From a bacterium (GTDB lineage: Bacteria > RBG-13-66-14), in NCBI GenBank assembly GCA_021107695.1, contig JAIOSI010000005.1:1-15312 (forward strand): 15,312 bases of DNA. Reading direction: 5' to 3'. The position numbers were made by a program, and so were the translations under genes. Shown here piece after piece: positions 7,523 to 13,556 of this stretch. Every line of letters begins with the position of its first letter. Position 1 is the stretch's first letter. The notes under the pieces are model-generated. The model saw only the letters and a program-made list of their open reading frames with translations, did not search any database and was not told the origin of the DNA.

Positions 7523-7599
7523 TGTGTAAAAAAGTTCCCCTCCCCCCAGTGGGGGGAAGGAGGAGGTGTCTGAACAACTGCAAGGTTTTGACGTTGTAG

Positions 7600-7626
7600 G
7601 GGCGGACCTATGTGTCCGCCCTTTTT
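7600..7626 (+). terminator. Terminator-like repeat hairpin, plus strand
   Basis: An 8-bp perfect stem (GGGCGGAC/GTCCGCCC) with a 6-base loop is followed by TTTTT. It would stop transcripts arriving from the EAL gene. The hairpin itself is an exact inverted copy of 57-78, so a repeat module may have been co-opted as a terminator. Confidence 0.55.
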
Positions 7627-7645
7627 CCACACCCTCTCGCAATAC

Positions 7646-7671
7646 AAAAAAGGGCGCAGCACGCTGCGCCC
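7646..7671 (-). terminator. Terminator-like hairpin, minus strand
   Basis: The stem GGGCGCAG/CTGCGCCC (7652-7659 with 7664-7671) is followed on the minus strand by six T. It would stop transcripts leaving the tyrosine-rich gene pair, facing the plus-strand terminator 20 bases away. Confidence 0.6.
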
Positions 7672-7719
7672 CTACGTTTATCAATACCACCGCATTACTA
7701 ATCGCCAAACCATATCTGT

Positions 7720-7800
7720 AAGCGACCAGCGTGAGCGGTAGGACACATCAAGGTATTCTGACCGAAGGTCAGCCCTGTGATGCAACGCACAGCGTTGCCT
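7720..7800 (-). repeat. Modular hairpin repeat, copy C
   Basis: On the minus strand it begins next to the stop codon of the tyrosine-rich gene. It carries hairpin 1 (7782-7798, GCAACGC stem), hairpin 2 (7758-7772, CTGACC-TTC-GGTCAG when read on the minus strand) and, further on, the GCTC-CGCTGGTCGCT-type segment. The module order is the same as in copies A and B. Confidence 0.75.
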
Positions 7801-8251
7801 AATAGCCCGGATCGTAGTAGTAGTAATCCACGTCGGTATCCGCCATGTTGTTGATGATGTTCATCGAGGTGGCGTGAGAGTCCATCATCGTGTCGTACAT
7901 GATGTCGTAGCTCGCCTGGTTCATTCCGCTGCCACCGCTTCCGGTGTCGTACTCGTAGCCACTGTCGTCGTAGGAGGTGTAGTAATCGCTGCCTGAGTAG
8001 TCGTCGTAGGAGCTGTAGCTGGTGTCGCTGGTTCCGTAGGGATAGAACATCCCGCTGGCGGCGTCGAAGTAGTAGTACATGTCCATGCTGGGATCGTAGG
8101 CAAAGTAGAAGTCGTTGTACGGCTCGTAGAAGTAGTAGTAGTAACCGTCGCTGGTGGCATAGAGTCCGCTGGCTTCGTCGTAGTACCAGCCGTCCTGGGC
8201 AAAGGTGGCAACTGCCATCAGCAGCAGCGCGAGTACGAGTAGCTTCTTCAT
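7799..8251 (-). CDS. Secreted tyrosine-rich OCRE-like protein, paralogue 1
   Basis: This is a 150-residue exported protein. Residues 1-18 form a signal peptide (KKLLVLALLLMAVATFA, likely cut before QDG). Residues 22-73 are an aromatic repeat array with units [YF][DE]xxx[GD]x[YF] at 24-31, 42-49, 52-59 and 62-69, spaced ten residues for the last three. This looks like the tyrosine octamers of eukaryotic OCRE domains, whose short beta strands pack Tyr rings. Residues 74-150 are a Ser/Tyr/Asp/Gly-rich low-complexity tail. AGGAG (8258-8262) precedes the ATG. It follows paralogue 2 by 76 bases, with no terminator between, so both are probably one transcript. Its TAG stop lies at the edge of repeat copy C. 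A role in a cell-surface or cross-linkable matrix is a guess; the OCRE comparison is by eye only. Confidence 0.85.
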   Translation of the reverse strand: MKKLLVLALLLMAVATFAQDGWYYDEASGLYATSDGYYYYFYEPYNDFYFAYDPSMDMYYYFDAASGMFYPYGTSDTSYSSYDDYSGSDYYTSYDDSGYEYDTGSGGSGMNQASYDIMYDTMMDSHATSMNIINNMADTDVDYYYYDPGY

Positions 8252-8327
8252 CGGGTTCTCCTTGTGTCAGTGATTTCCGCTGCCGGGAGTCCATCCCCCG
8301 GCTATCTTATGAGGTAAAGCGAATGGT

Positions 8328-8762
8328 CTAGTAGTCGTCGTAGCTGTCGTAGTTATCTTCATCGCCGGTGTAGTAGTAATGGTCCGTGTCGCCGTCGATG
8401 CCCTCATAGGCGTTCATCGAGGAGACGTAATCCTCGTTCATCGCATTCATCATGGCGTCGTAGCTCGACTCGCTCATGGTGTCGGTGGTGGCGTACCCAC
8501 TACTACTGTAGTCATCGTAGGAGGCGTAGCCAGTATCAGCCGTGCCGTAGGGATAGAACATCCCACTGGCAGCATCGAAGTAGTAGTACACGTCCACGTT
8601 GGGATCGTAGGCGAAGTAGAAGTCGTTGTACGGCTCGTAGAAGTAGTAGTAGTAGCCGTCGTCGGTGATGTAGAGTCCGCTGGCTTCGTCGTAGTACCAG
8701 CCGTCCTGGGCAAAGGACGCAAACACCATCAGCAGGATCAGCGCGAGTAGTAGCCGTTTCAT
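8328..8762 (-). CDS. Secreted tyrosine-rich OCRE-like protein, paralogue 2
   Basis: This 144-residue protein has the same design as its neighbour: signal peptide 1-18 (KRLLLALILLMVFASFA), tyrosine octamer array at 22-73, then a Ser/Tyr/Asp/Met-rich tail. Between residues 19 and 74 the two paralogues differ at only five positions and are also nearly identical in DNA, while the tails have diverged. That points to recent duplication, gene conversion, or strong constraint on the array only. This tail is longer past the shared SYDxMM segment and ends DSYDDY. AGGAG (8769-8773) precedes the ATG, and a consensus-like promoter lies about 70 bases upstream. It is first gene of the probable two-gene operon. 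Tyr makes up a large share of the array, but no Cys is present, so disulfides are not involved. Confidence 0.85.
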   Translation of the reverse strand: MKRLLLALILLMVFASFAQDGWYYDEASGLYITDDGYYYYFYEPYNDFYFAYDPNVDVYYYFDAASGMFYPYGTADTGYASYDDYSSSGYATTDTMSESSYDAMMNAMNEDYVSSMNAYEGIDGDTDHYYYTGDEDNYDSYDDY

Positions 8763-8832
8763 CTTTCACTCCTTTTAGGTTTCAAGCACATCTGTTACAC
8801 CTGAACACACAACCAAGCTGAAACTTAAGGAC

Positions 8833-8861
8833 AGTATATCAGTCCGTTTGGATTTCTTCAA
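8833..8861 (-). promoter_or_regulatory. Sigma-70 promoter of the tyrosine-rich gene pair
   Basis: On the minus strand TTGAAG (8856-8861), a 17-base spacer and TATACT (8833-8838) form a near-consensus promoter. It lies about 70 bases before the paralogue 2 start codon. The -35 box overlaps one arm of an 8-bp inverted repeat (CAACTTTA at 8859-8866 with TAAAGTTG at 8875-8882), a possible operator. Confidence 0.7.
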
Positions 8862-8883
8862 CTTTATGGGGTAGTAAAGTTGA

Positions 8884-8909
8884 AAAGCCGCCGGATAACC
8901 GACGGCTTT
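8884..8909 (-). terminator. Intrinsic terminator of the small secreted-protein gene
   Basis: An 11-bp stem with one mismatch (8884-8894 with 8899-8909) and a 4-base loop ends in TTTT on the minus strand. It lies about 30 bases after the stop at 8940 and just before the next promoter, so the gene to the right is a separate transcription unit. Confidence 0.6.
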
Positions 8910-8939
8910 GTCTTAACAATCAACTAAGGAGGTTGGAGC

Positions 8940-9545
8940 CTAGAGTTCGTTTTTGATGTAGCCCCAACTGGTCAGCTCAATCTGGCTACCACCGTCGTCC
9001 ACGATCACCCGGAACATATAAGCGGGGGCACTGGAGCTACTCCACCCAGAGCCGCCATCAAAGGCGTTATGGGAACCGTCGGAGTTGAAGTCGTAGGCGC
9101 AATACGGCTGAGGAGGAGAGCCGATGGGATAGAAGCACAGATAGAACTCATCTCCACTGGTCAGGTTAACACCCAGAGAGGTGAGGTCCACATCAAGCCA
9201 GCCTTCGCCGGTCGCCTCGCCACCGAGGTAGTTCAATATTCCGGTACCGTAAGGATTGCCATCGTCGGGCAGACCACTGCCATCCCGAGGACAGACCAGC
9301 AGATCAAAGGGAGCGTCGTAGTCCGTAGCCGGGGCGATATAAACGCGTGCGGTAACAACCTGAGCATCGAAGGGCATCGTAAACCAGACCCCGCGATCAA
9401 ATTCATACAAACTATGATGATATGTACCATCGTCCCACAGCAGCTCCTCGGTAATCAGGGGCTGGGACGTATCAACGAGAACAGCAGGGGAAGTTGCCAA
9501 AGCAACAGCCACCATCGCAACAAGAAACAGGATCATCTTTTTCAT
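8940..9545 (-). CDS. Small secreted beta-rich protein with TSWGYIK tail
   Basis: The protein has 201 residues from the ATG at 9545, chosen because AGGAGG lies seven bases upstream and the product then starts with a signal peptide (MKKMILFLVAMVAVALATS). The frame upstream of this ATG encodes no plausible signal. The mature part looks like a single jelly-roll or beta sandwich (TMPFDAQVVTARVYIAPATDYDAPFDLLVC, then GWLDVDLTSLGVNLTSGDEFYLCFYP). Such folds are seen in T9SS-type and other secreted proteins that describe parts of larger surface assemblies. It has only two or three Cys. The last ten residues, LTSWGYIKNEL, resemble the short SWGxIK-type C-terminal tail I recall from secreted proteins of candidate phyla. 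Function is unknown. It is a single-gene unit with its own terminator. Confidence 0.8.
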   Translation of the reverse strand: MKKMILFLVAMVAVALATSPAVLVDTSQPLITEELLWDDGTYHHSLYEFDRGVWFTMPFDAQVVTARVYIAPATDYDAPFDLLVCPRDGSGLPDDGNPYGTGILNYLGGEATGEGWLDVDLTSLGVNLTSGDEFYLCFYPIGSPPQPYCAYDFNSDGSHNAFDGGSGWSSSSAPAYMFRVIVDDGGSQIELTSWGYIKNEL

Positions 9546-9941
9546 CTGTCTTCCTCCTTGAGCAAAGTCTCCACAGGCTAACGCAGGTTTTCGTAGTCTC
9601 CAAAAATCAGCATTCGCACAGTAGCAGCTTTTTTCAAAAAAAACAAGTGTAGAGGGATTATTATCGGATGTATGCAAAAGGGCGGACACCAATCCCCATG
9701 GATCAGGTTCGCCCCTGGCAGCGCAGTGTGCTGCACCACAAGACTGACCTTCGGTCAGAACATCCCTGAGATCGTCCGCTCCCGCTGGTCGCTCACATAT
9801 CTGGTGTAAACAACGTAGGGGCCGACCTTTAGGTCGGTCAGCAGAATTGAATTAGGTATAGCAAACGGCGGGCATTTATTGCCGATGAGGCAATGCCCGC
9901 CCTACATTAACACCTTGCGATCGCCCTCTCTAGAAAAACCG
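9546..9941. other. Intergenic region with leader and long repeat copy B
   Basis: No gene is seen. 9546-9690 is the AT-rich 5' region of the small secreted-protein gene, with a weak TTGAAA-type -35 candidate but no convincing -10. 9680-9716 holds a degenerate GGGCGGAC hairpin. 9717-9921 is repeat copy B, which ends about 20 bases from the leuD stop. Confidence 0.55.
9717..9921 (+). repeat. Long intergenic repeat, copy B (modular hairpins)
   Basis: This is a direct copy of 7320-7522. Hairpin 1 (9718-9734) is GCAGCGC-AGT-GTGCTGC and hairpin 2 (9744-9758) is CTGACC-TTC-GGTCAG. Compared with copy A the stem bases differ on both sides, so pairing is kept. The 3' half, from about 9800, is almost identical to copy A. 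Confidence 0.85.
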
Positions 9942-10457
9942 CTAACAGTCGCAGCCGCAACCACAACCGCCACAGGTTGACGCGGCTTGCTCTTTGAGGC
10001 TGGCTGCTAATCCTCCGGCTTCGATGATCGCCTTGACCTTCGGTGGATAGGCTGGGAAGCTGAACTCTTTGCCAGCCACCCGGACGATGCCGGCATTGGC
10101 ATCCACCGTAACCTCGTCGCCGAGTTTATAGGCATCCACGGCGGCGGGGCATTCGACCACCAGCAGTCCCTGGTTAATCGCGCTGCGGAAGAAGATCCGG
10201 GCGAAGCTCTTTGCGATTATCGCCTGCACCCCCACGTGGCGCAGCCCCTTGCTCGGATGTTCCCGCGAGGAGCCGCAGCCGAAGTACTCCCCGGCAATGA
10301 CGATGTCGCCGGGCTTGACCTCTTTGCTGAAGGACTCGTCGAGGTCCTCGAAGAGGTGCGGGGCGATCTCCTCCGGCGTGGAGCAGGTGTAGGTGTACTT
10401 GCCGGGGAACATCTGATCGGTGTTTACGTCGTCGCCATACTTCCATGTTTTAGCCAT
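9942..10457 (-). CDS. leuD: LeuD-type aconitase-family dehydratase small subunit with Cys-rich tail
   Basis: This is the 171-residue swivel-domain partner of the LeuC-type subunit encoded just upstream. The pair would isomerise 2-isopropylmalate to 3-isopropylmalate in leucine synthesis, or related citramalate or homoaconitate substrates. Family marks are YGDDVNTDQMFPGKYTYT (7-24), GDIVIAGEYFGCGSSREH (50-67, with the substrate-binding GCGSSRE) and ARIFFRSAINQGLL. The archaeal-style short LeuD/HacB type fits the length, except for a C-terminal extension TCGGCGCGCDC with five Cys (162, 165, 167, 169, 171). Substrate cannot be fixed from the loop (KYTYT) alone. GAGGT lies eight bases before the ATG. 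A perfect 7-bp hairpin (10485-10503) lies in its leader. A truncated copy of its own start lies 174 bases upstream at the leuC stop. Confidence 0.92.
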   Translation of the reverse strand: MAKTWKYGDDVNTDQMFPGKYTYTCSTPEEIAPHLFEDLDESFSKEVKPGDIVIAGEYFGCGSSREHPSKGLRHVGVQAIIAKSFARIFFRSAINQGLLVVECPAAVDAYKLGDEVTVDANAGIVRVAGKEFSFPAYPPKVKAIIEAGGLAASLKEQAASTCGGCGCGCDC

Positions 10458-10484
10458 CGGACTACCTCACAAAAAGTGAATGTG

Positions 10485-10503
10485 CTTTGTCTGGACGACA
10501 AAG
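10485..10503 (-). other. Hairpin in the leuD leader
   Basis: A perfect 7-bp stem (CTTTGTC/GACAAAG) with a 5-base loop sits about 30 bases upstream of the leuD start, between the broken copy and the intact gene. No T tract follows immediately, so it is more likely an mRNA structure than a terminator. Confidence 0.45.
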
Positions 10504-10518
10504 TTTAACCTAACTAGA

Positions 10519-10548
10519 AGCGACCAACGGGAGCGCATACGCGGGAGT
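10519..10548 (-). repeat. TCCCGCGTA..GGTCGCT repeat module
   Basis: On the minus strand this reads like the modules at 14571-14594 and 7292-7320 (plus strand): TCCCGCGTA, a few variable bases, then GCTCCCGYTGGTCGCT. It lies between the truncated leuD copy and the intact leuD, and is evidence that a dispersed element inserted there. Confidence 0.6.
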
Positions 10549-10553
10549 GAATG

Positions 10554-10631
10554 TTACCCTGTCATATCGGTACGTCGCGAAAGTGAGTGCAGCATCATGC
10601 TGCCGTCGCCGTATTGCCAGATTTTAGCCAT
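10554..10631 (-). pseudogene. Truncated duplicate of the leuD start
   Basis: Overlapping the leuC stop by one base (TGATG), a 25-codon frame starts MAKIWQYGDG, matching MAKTWKYGDD of the intact leuD; 24 of the first 30 bases agree, and the bases before the ATG (GAGGT..TC.G) also match. After codon 10 the sequence becomes a hairpin (10589-10603, GCAGCAT-C-ATGCTGC) and a segment like repeat module 1, followed by a stop. The simplest reading is that the original, translationally coupled leuD was broken by a repeat insertion, while an intact copy, duplicated or regenerated, lies downstream. It might instead act as a leader peptide that couples leuC to leuD. Confidence 0.65.
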
Positions 10632-11902
10632 CAGATGACCTCCCGTGGGTCTGTGATAACGCCGGTGAGGGCGGAAGCTGCCACTGTGGCGGGGCTTGCC
10701 AGGGCGATGAAGGATTCCTTGCAGCCCATCCGCCCCTTGAAGTTGCGGTTCGCCGTGGAGAGGCACAGCTCATCGGGAGCCAGTGCGCCTTCGTGGGCAC
10801 CTAGGCAGGGACCGCAGCCCGGGTTGAGGATCACCGCTCCGGCACTGTGGAGGGCGGCGATGGTGCCGTCGGTGAGGGCGGCATCGTACACCGCCTCGCT
10901 GGCAGGCAGCACCAGCAGGCGAACGCTGGGGGCGATCTGCTTACCCTTCAGCACGGCGGCGGCCTCGCGGAGGTCGCTCAACCGACCGTTGGTGCAGGTG
11001 CCGATGAGTCCCTGCTGGAACGGCTTGCCGACCAGCTCGCTTACCGGCTTGATGTTGTCCACCTGATGGGGCCAGGCGATGACCGGAACCATCGTGCTGA
11101 GGTCAATTGCGTGGCGGGCTTCGTACTCGGCATCGTCGTCCGCCTCGATGATGTCGGCTTCGTTCCACTCGATTCCGTTGCTTTTCATCCAGTTACGAGC
11201 GAGGTCGTCGATGGGCATAACGGCGTTCTTTGCCCCCATCTCGGCGGCGAGGTTGGTGATGGTCAGGCGGTCGTCCATGGTCAGGCTGGCGAGTCCAGCT
11301 CCGGCGAACTCCACGGAACGGTAGTTCGCCCCGGCGGCACCGATCTTGCCTATCAGGGTCAGGATCGTATCTTTGGCATAGACCCCGGCGGGGAGCTTGC
11401 CGGTGAGGTCGAAGCGGATCGTCGTCGGTACCTTGAACCAGGTCTCGTCCTGAATCCAGAGTCCTGCCGTCTCGGTGCGGTCAACTCCGCAGGCGAAGGC
11501 TCCCAGCGCGCCGTGGGTCGGCGTGTGCGAGTCGCTGCCGACGATGAGCTTCCCCGGTGCGGCGTAGCCCTTCTCTGGCAGCACCTGATGACAGATTCCG
11601 CCGCGTCCGACATCGTGGAAGTTCTTAATCCCCTGGGCGGCGACGAACTCACGAATCTTGACGTGGTTGCTCGCCTCCTTCTGTCCGGGAGCGGGAACGG
11701 TGTGGTCGAGGATGACCAGAATCCGTTCCGGGCGGTTTACCTTACCCTCCTCGCCAGCGATTTTCTTAAAGTTTCCGATAATCGCTGCGGTGTTGTCGTG
11801 GGATAGCACAATGTCCGGGGCGGCGGTGATGATTTCGCCCGCCCGCACCTCGCGTCCGGTGCGTTTAGAGAAAAACTTCTCGGCAAAGGTTAGTCCAGCC
11901 AA
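10631..11902 (-). CDS. leuC: LeuC-type aconitase-family dehydratase large subunit
   Basis: This 423-residue catalytic subunit carries a [4Fe-4S] cluster and works with LeuD in the leucine (or related 2-oxoacid elongation) pathway. Cluster ligands are visible: C303 in GTCTNGR and C363 and C366 in NPGCGPCLGAHEG. Other marks are LSHDNTAAI (33-41), DHTVPAP, VGSDSHTPTHGALGAFACGV (121-140) and MTVCNM-type equivalent TITNLAAEMGAKNAV. The size fits the short LeuC2/HacA class rather than the roughly 470-residue enterobacterial LeuC. The start is TTG at 11902, set by a perfect AGGAGG (11908-11913) five bases upstream. Translation would couple through TGATG to the truncated leuD copy. No other leucine genes (leuA, leuB) or T-box leader are in view. 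Confidence 0.94.
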   Translation of the reverse strand: MAGLTFAEKFFSKRTGREVRAGEIITAAPDIVLSHDNTAAIIGNFKKIAGEEGKVNRPERILVILDHTVPAPGQKEASNHVKIREFVAAQGIKNFHDVGRGGICHQVLPEKGYAAPGKLIVGSDSHTPTHGALGAFACGVDRTETAGLWIQDETWFKVPTTIRFDLTGKLPAGVYAKDTILTLIGKIGAAGANYRSVEFAGAGLASLTMDDRLTITNLAAEMGAKNAVMPIDDLARNWMKSNGIEWNEADIIEADDDAEYEARHAIDLSTMVPVIAWPHQVDNIKPVSELVGKPFQQGLIGTCTNGRLSDLREAAAVLKGKQIAPSVRLLVLPASEAVYDAALTDGTIAALHSAGAVILNPGCGPCLGAHEGALAPDELCLSTANRNFKGRMGCKESFIALASPATVAASALTGVITDPREVI

Positions 11903-12097
11903 TCCAGCCTCCTGAGGAGTTTTTACCAGCGTACGTTTGGGGTGAAATGTCAGCAGCTTTTTAACAAATCTTCGGGCAACGCGGACAATGGAACAGACGC
12001 TTAACCAGCGAATGAGGATAATGGATTAACGCTACGACAATAACAAGAGGGCAACGCTAACAGGGCGAGAGAAGCCCATACCGTGTCATCAGCTTTT
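11903..12097. other. Intergenic region between leuC and the GT2 gene
   Basis: No gene or repeat module is clear. It should hold the leuC promoter, but no convincing -35/-10 pair stands out. An inverted repeat GTCATCA..TGATGAC (12085-12091 with 12103-12109) spans the stop codon of the GT2 gene and may act in its 3' end formation. Confidence 0.4.
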
Positions 12098-13261
12098 TTA
12101 TTGATGACTACTCTCCGCTTTTTTCCAGGTTGCCGGGCTGCCTGTGGTGATTAAACGCCAGATCCCGCCCAGGGCGGCGGCGTTGACCATCACAAAATGT
12201 CCGGGCAGGGCGAGGAGCTTACCGACGATTCCCCTTGCCTGCCAGCCCCGGCTCATCGCCCACCATGCCAGCAATCCCCAGAGCAGACCGCCGCCCAGAA
12301 TTGCCGTTACAAGGAACATCGGCAGTTGACCAGCGATTGTCCCGGGCAGGGAAAGCCCCAGCGCGCCGAGGTAGAAGATCGGTACCAGCCAGCGCAGCAG
12401 CTTGTGGAAGAGCAGGCGCAGCCCCACCGTGGGGCGTTTCCAGCAGCCGTGGAGGTAGAAGTACGCCCCGAAGTCACGGGCGATCATCCGCACCTTACGG
12501 CGGAACTCCTCGGCGGGTTTGACGGCGGTTCGCTCGAACGCCACCGCCTCTGGCACCCAGACCACCCGATAGCCCGCCGTGGCAATGGTCAGGGGGACGA
12601 TGGAGTCGTCGGCGCGATGGGACGGTACATCGGGAATCAGCTCTCGACGGGCGGCGTAGATGGTTCCCGCACCCATCAACATTGTGCCGGAGCGGGACTC
12701 CGCCGCCTTGATCAGATCTTCATAACGCCAGTACAGCCCCTCGCCGCCGGCGGTTCCGGAGCGGTCGGTTCCCTCCAGCCGCAGCCGACCACAGGCTGCC
12801 CCGACCTCGGTATCGGCGAAGACAGCGGTTAGCTGCCGCAGAGCGTCCGGGGCGTAGCGGGAGTTGGCATCGGAGAAGCAGATGATCTCGGCCTCAGGGG
12901 CAGCGGCGATGCCCTTCTTTAACCCTTCGACCTTTCCCGCCTGAGGCTCTTGGCGAATCAGGCTCAGGCGCGGGTCGGCAATCCCCTGGACGATCTCGTC
13001 GGTTCCGTCGCTGGAGCCGTCGGAGATGACGATGACCCGGAGCCGCTCCGTCGGGTAGTCGAGGGCGAGGGTGTCGCGCAGCTTCTTGCCGATGACCGCC
13101 GCCTCGTTGTAGGCGGGAATCAGCAGGGCAATCCGGGGCAGGTAGCTGGCATCCCGCCGGGGGCGGTAGTTGCGCAGCGCGCCGACCAAGACAATCAGCA
13201 GCGGATAGCCCAGATAGACGAAGGCGATCAACCCCAGCAGAATCCAGACGGCAACAGTCAT
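12098..13261 (-). CDS. Membrane glycosyltransferase family 2
   Basis: This 387-residue processive-type GT2 has an N-terminal membrane helix (4-28), a cytoplasmic GT-A catalytic domain (about 40-270) and C-terminal membrane helices at about 288-308, 312-335 and 350-370. Catalytic motifs: IPAYNEAAVIGKKL (48-61), DGSSDGT (81-87) with the nucleotide-binding Asp, FSDANS (129-134) as the DxD equivalent, GAGTIYAARRE (197-207), ADDS (217-220) as the base region, and RRKVRM (254-259) in the position of the QxxRW motif. It resembles enzymes that elongate or transfer sugars for surface polysaccharides such as PgaC/IcaA-like and related synthases. Donor and product are unknown. The GT4 gene is nearby on the same strand, implying a shared surface-glycan role, but about 290 bases of hairpin repeats separate them. 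The start ATG at 13261 lacks a strong ribosome site. Confidence 0.93.
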   Translation of the reverse strand: MTVAVWILLGLIAFVYLGYPLLIVLVGALRNYRPRRDASYLPRIALLIPAYNEAAVIGKKLRDTLALDYPTERLRVIVISDGSSDGTDEIVQGIADPRLSLIRQEPQAGKVEGLKKGIAAAPEAEIICFSDANSRYAPDALRQLTAVFADTEVGAACGRLRLEGTDRSGTAGGEGLYWRYEDLIKAAESRSGTMLMGAGTIYAARRELIPDVPSHRADDSIVPLTIATAGYRVVWVPEAVAFERTAVKPAEEFRRKVRMIARDFGAYFYLHGCWKRPTVGLRLLFHKLLRWLVPIFYLGALGLSLPGTIAGQLPMFLVTAILGGGLLWGLLAWWAMSRGWQARGIVGKLLALPGHFVMVNAAALGGIWRLITTGSPATWKKAESSHQ

Positions 13262-13381
13262 GGCGGGTTTCCAGAGGAATTAGGGTTGGATATTTACGAG
13301 AGTTTCCAGATTTGTAGTGGCATGGCACAACGAAACCATCTGCCATTTGATGATTATCAAAAACGCATACCCCCTGCGTTA

Positions 13382-13556
13382 GCCCCCCTTCCCGATCTTC
13401 CCCCAATGGGGGGAAGGGGACGAGGTGTAGCGACCAGCGGGAGCGGATGACCGTGGCGGTCGAACGCAAAGCGTTTATCTGCCCCGGTCGCGAAGGGGTG
13501 ATGCAACGCACCGCGTTGCTGTCCAGCTTCAAGCTGGCAACGCACAGCGTTGGCTA
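13382..13556 (-). repeat. Dense hairpin array, repeat copy E
   Basis: Between the two glycosyltransferase genes lies a C/G hairpin (about 13399-13416) and the GCTCCCGCTGGTCGCT segment. Five stems then follow in a row: GACCG/CGGTC (13449-13461), AACGC/GCGTT (13463-13475), GCAACGC/GCGTTGC (13503-13519), CCAGC/GCTGG (13523-13537) and GCAACGC/GCGTTGG (13537-13553). Most have 3-base loops. The array ends at the stop codon of the GT4 gene. No gene lies in 13262-13553. Confidence 0.75.

Larger units (their letters stand above)
7258..7798. other. Gene-free convergent junction made of hairpin repeats
   Basis: No convincing gene lies here. The segment is a patchwork of repeat modules. A TCCCGCGTA-type module near 7292 is followed by the 203-base repeat copy A (7320-7522) and a C/G hairpin (about 7534-7560). 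Two opposed terminator-like hairpins (7600-7626 and 7646-7671) and the inverted element copy C (7720-7800) complete it. It separates the plus-strand block from the minus-strand block. Confidence 0.7.

Noticed and set aside
7339-7662. Open frames in the repeat region giving NAVRCIT- or FGQN-like peptides
   Set aside because: They are translations of the hairpin modules in several frames, lack ribosome sites and recur wherever the repeat occurs.
7698-8294. Second minus-strand frame over the tyrosine-rich gene
   Set aside because: Leu/Arg-rich translation caused by the repeated GTAGTA codon pattern; it has no ribosome site, while the chosen frame has a signal peptide and AGGAG.
8252-8327. Terminator between the two tyrosine-rich genes
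   Set aside because: A short CCGGG-type stem exists near 8283-8300 but no T tract follows on the minus strand, so co-transcription is preferred.
7800-8760. Short GTAGTAGTA-type nucleotide repeats as a possible CRISPR or microsatellite
   Set aside because: They are tyrosine (TAC/TAT) and aspartate codons read on the minus strand, without spacers or regular repeat units.
10847-11806. Long plus-strand open frame (319 codons) antisense to leuC
   Set aside because: leuC carries all family motifs and cluster cysteines. The antisense product is Gly/Val/Asp-rich with no recognisable domain, as expected of a shadow.
11903-12097. T-box or leucine-rich leader upstream of leuC
   Set aside because: I found no T-box core, no run of Leu codons in a short frame and no terminator/antiterminator pair.
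12197-12832. Plus-strand frame antisense to the GT2 gene
   Set aside because: Gln/Gly/Arg-rich shadow opposite a GT2 with all motifs and membrane helices.
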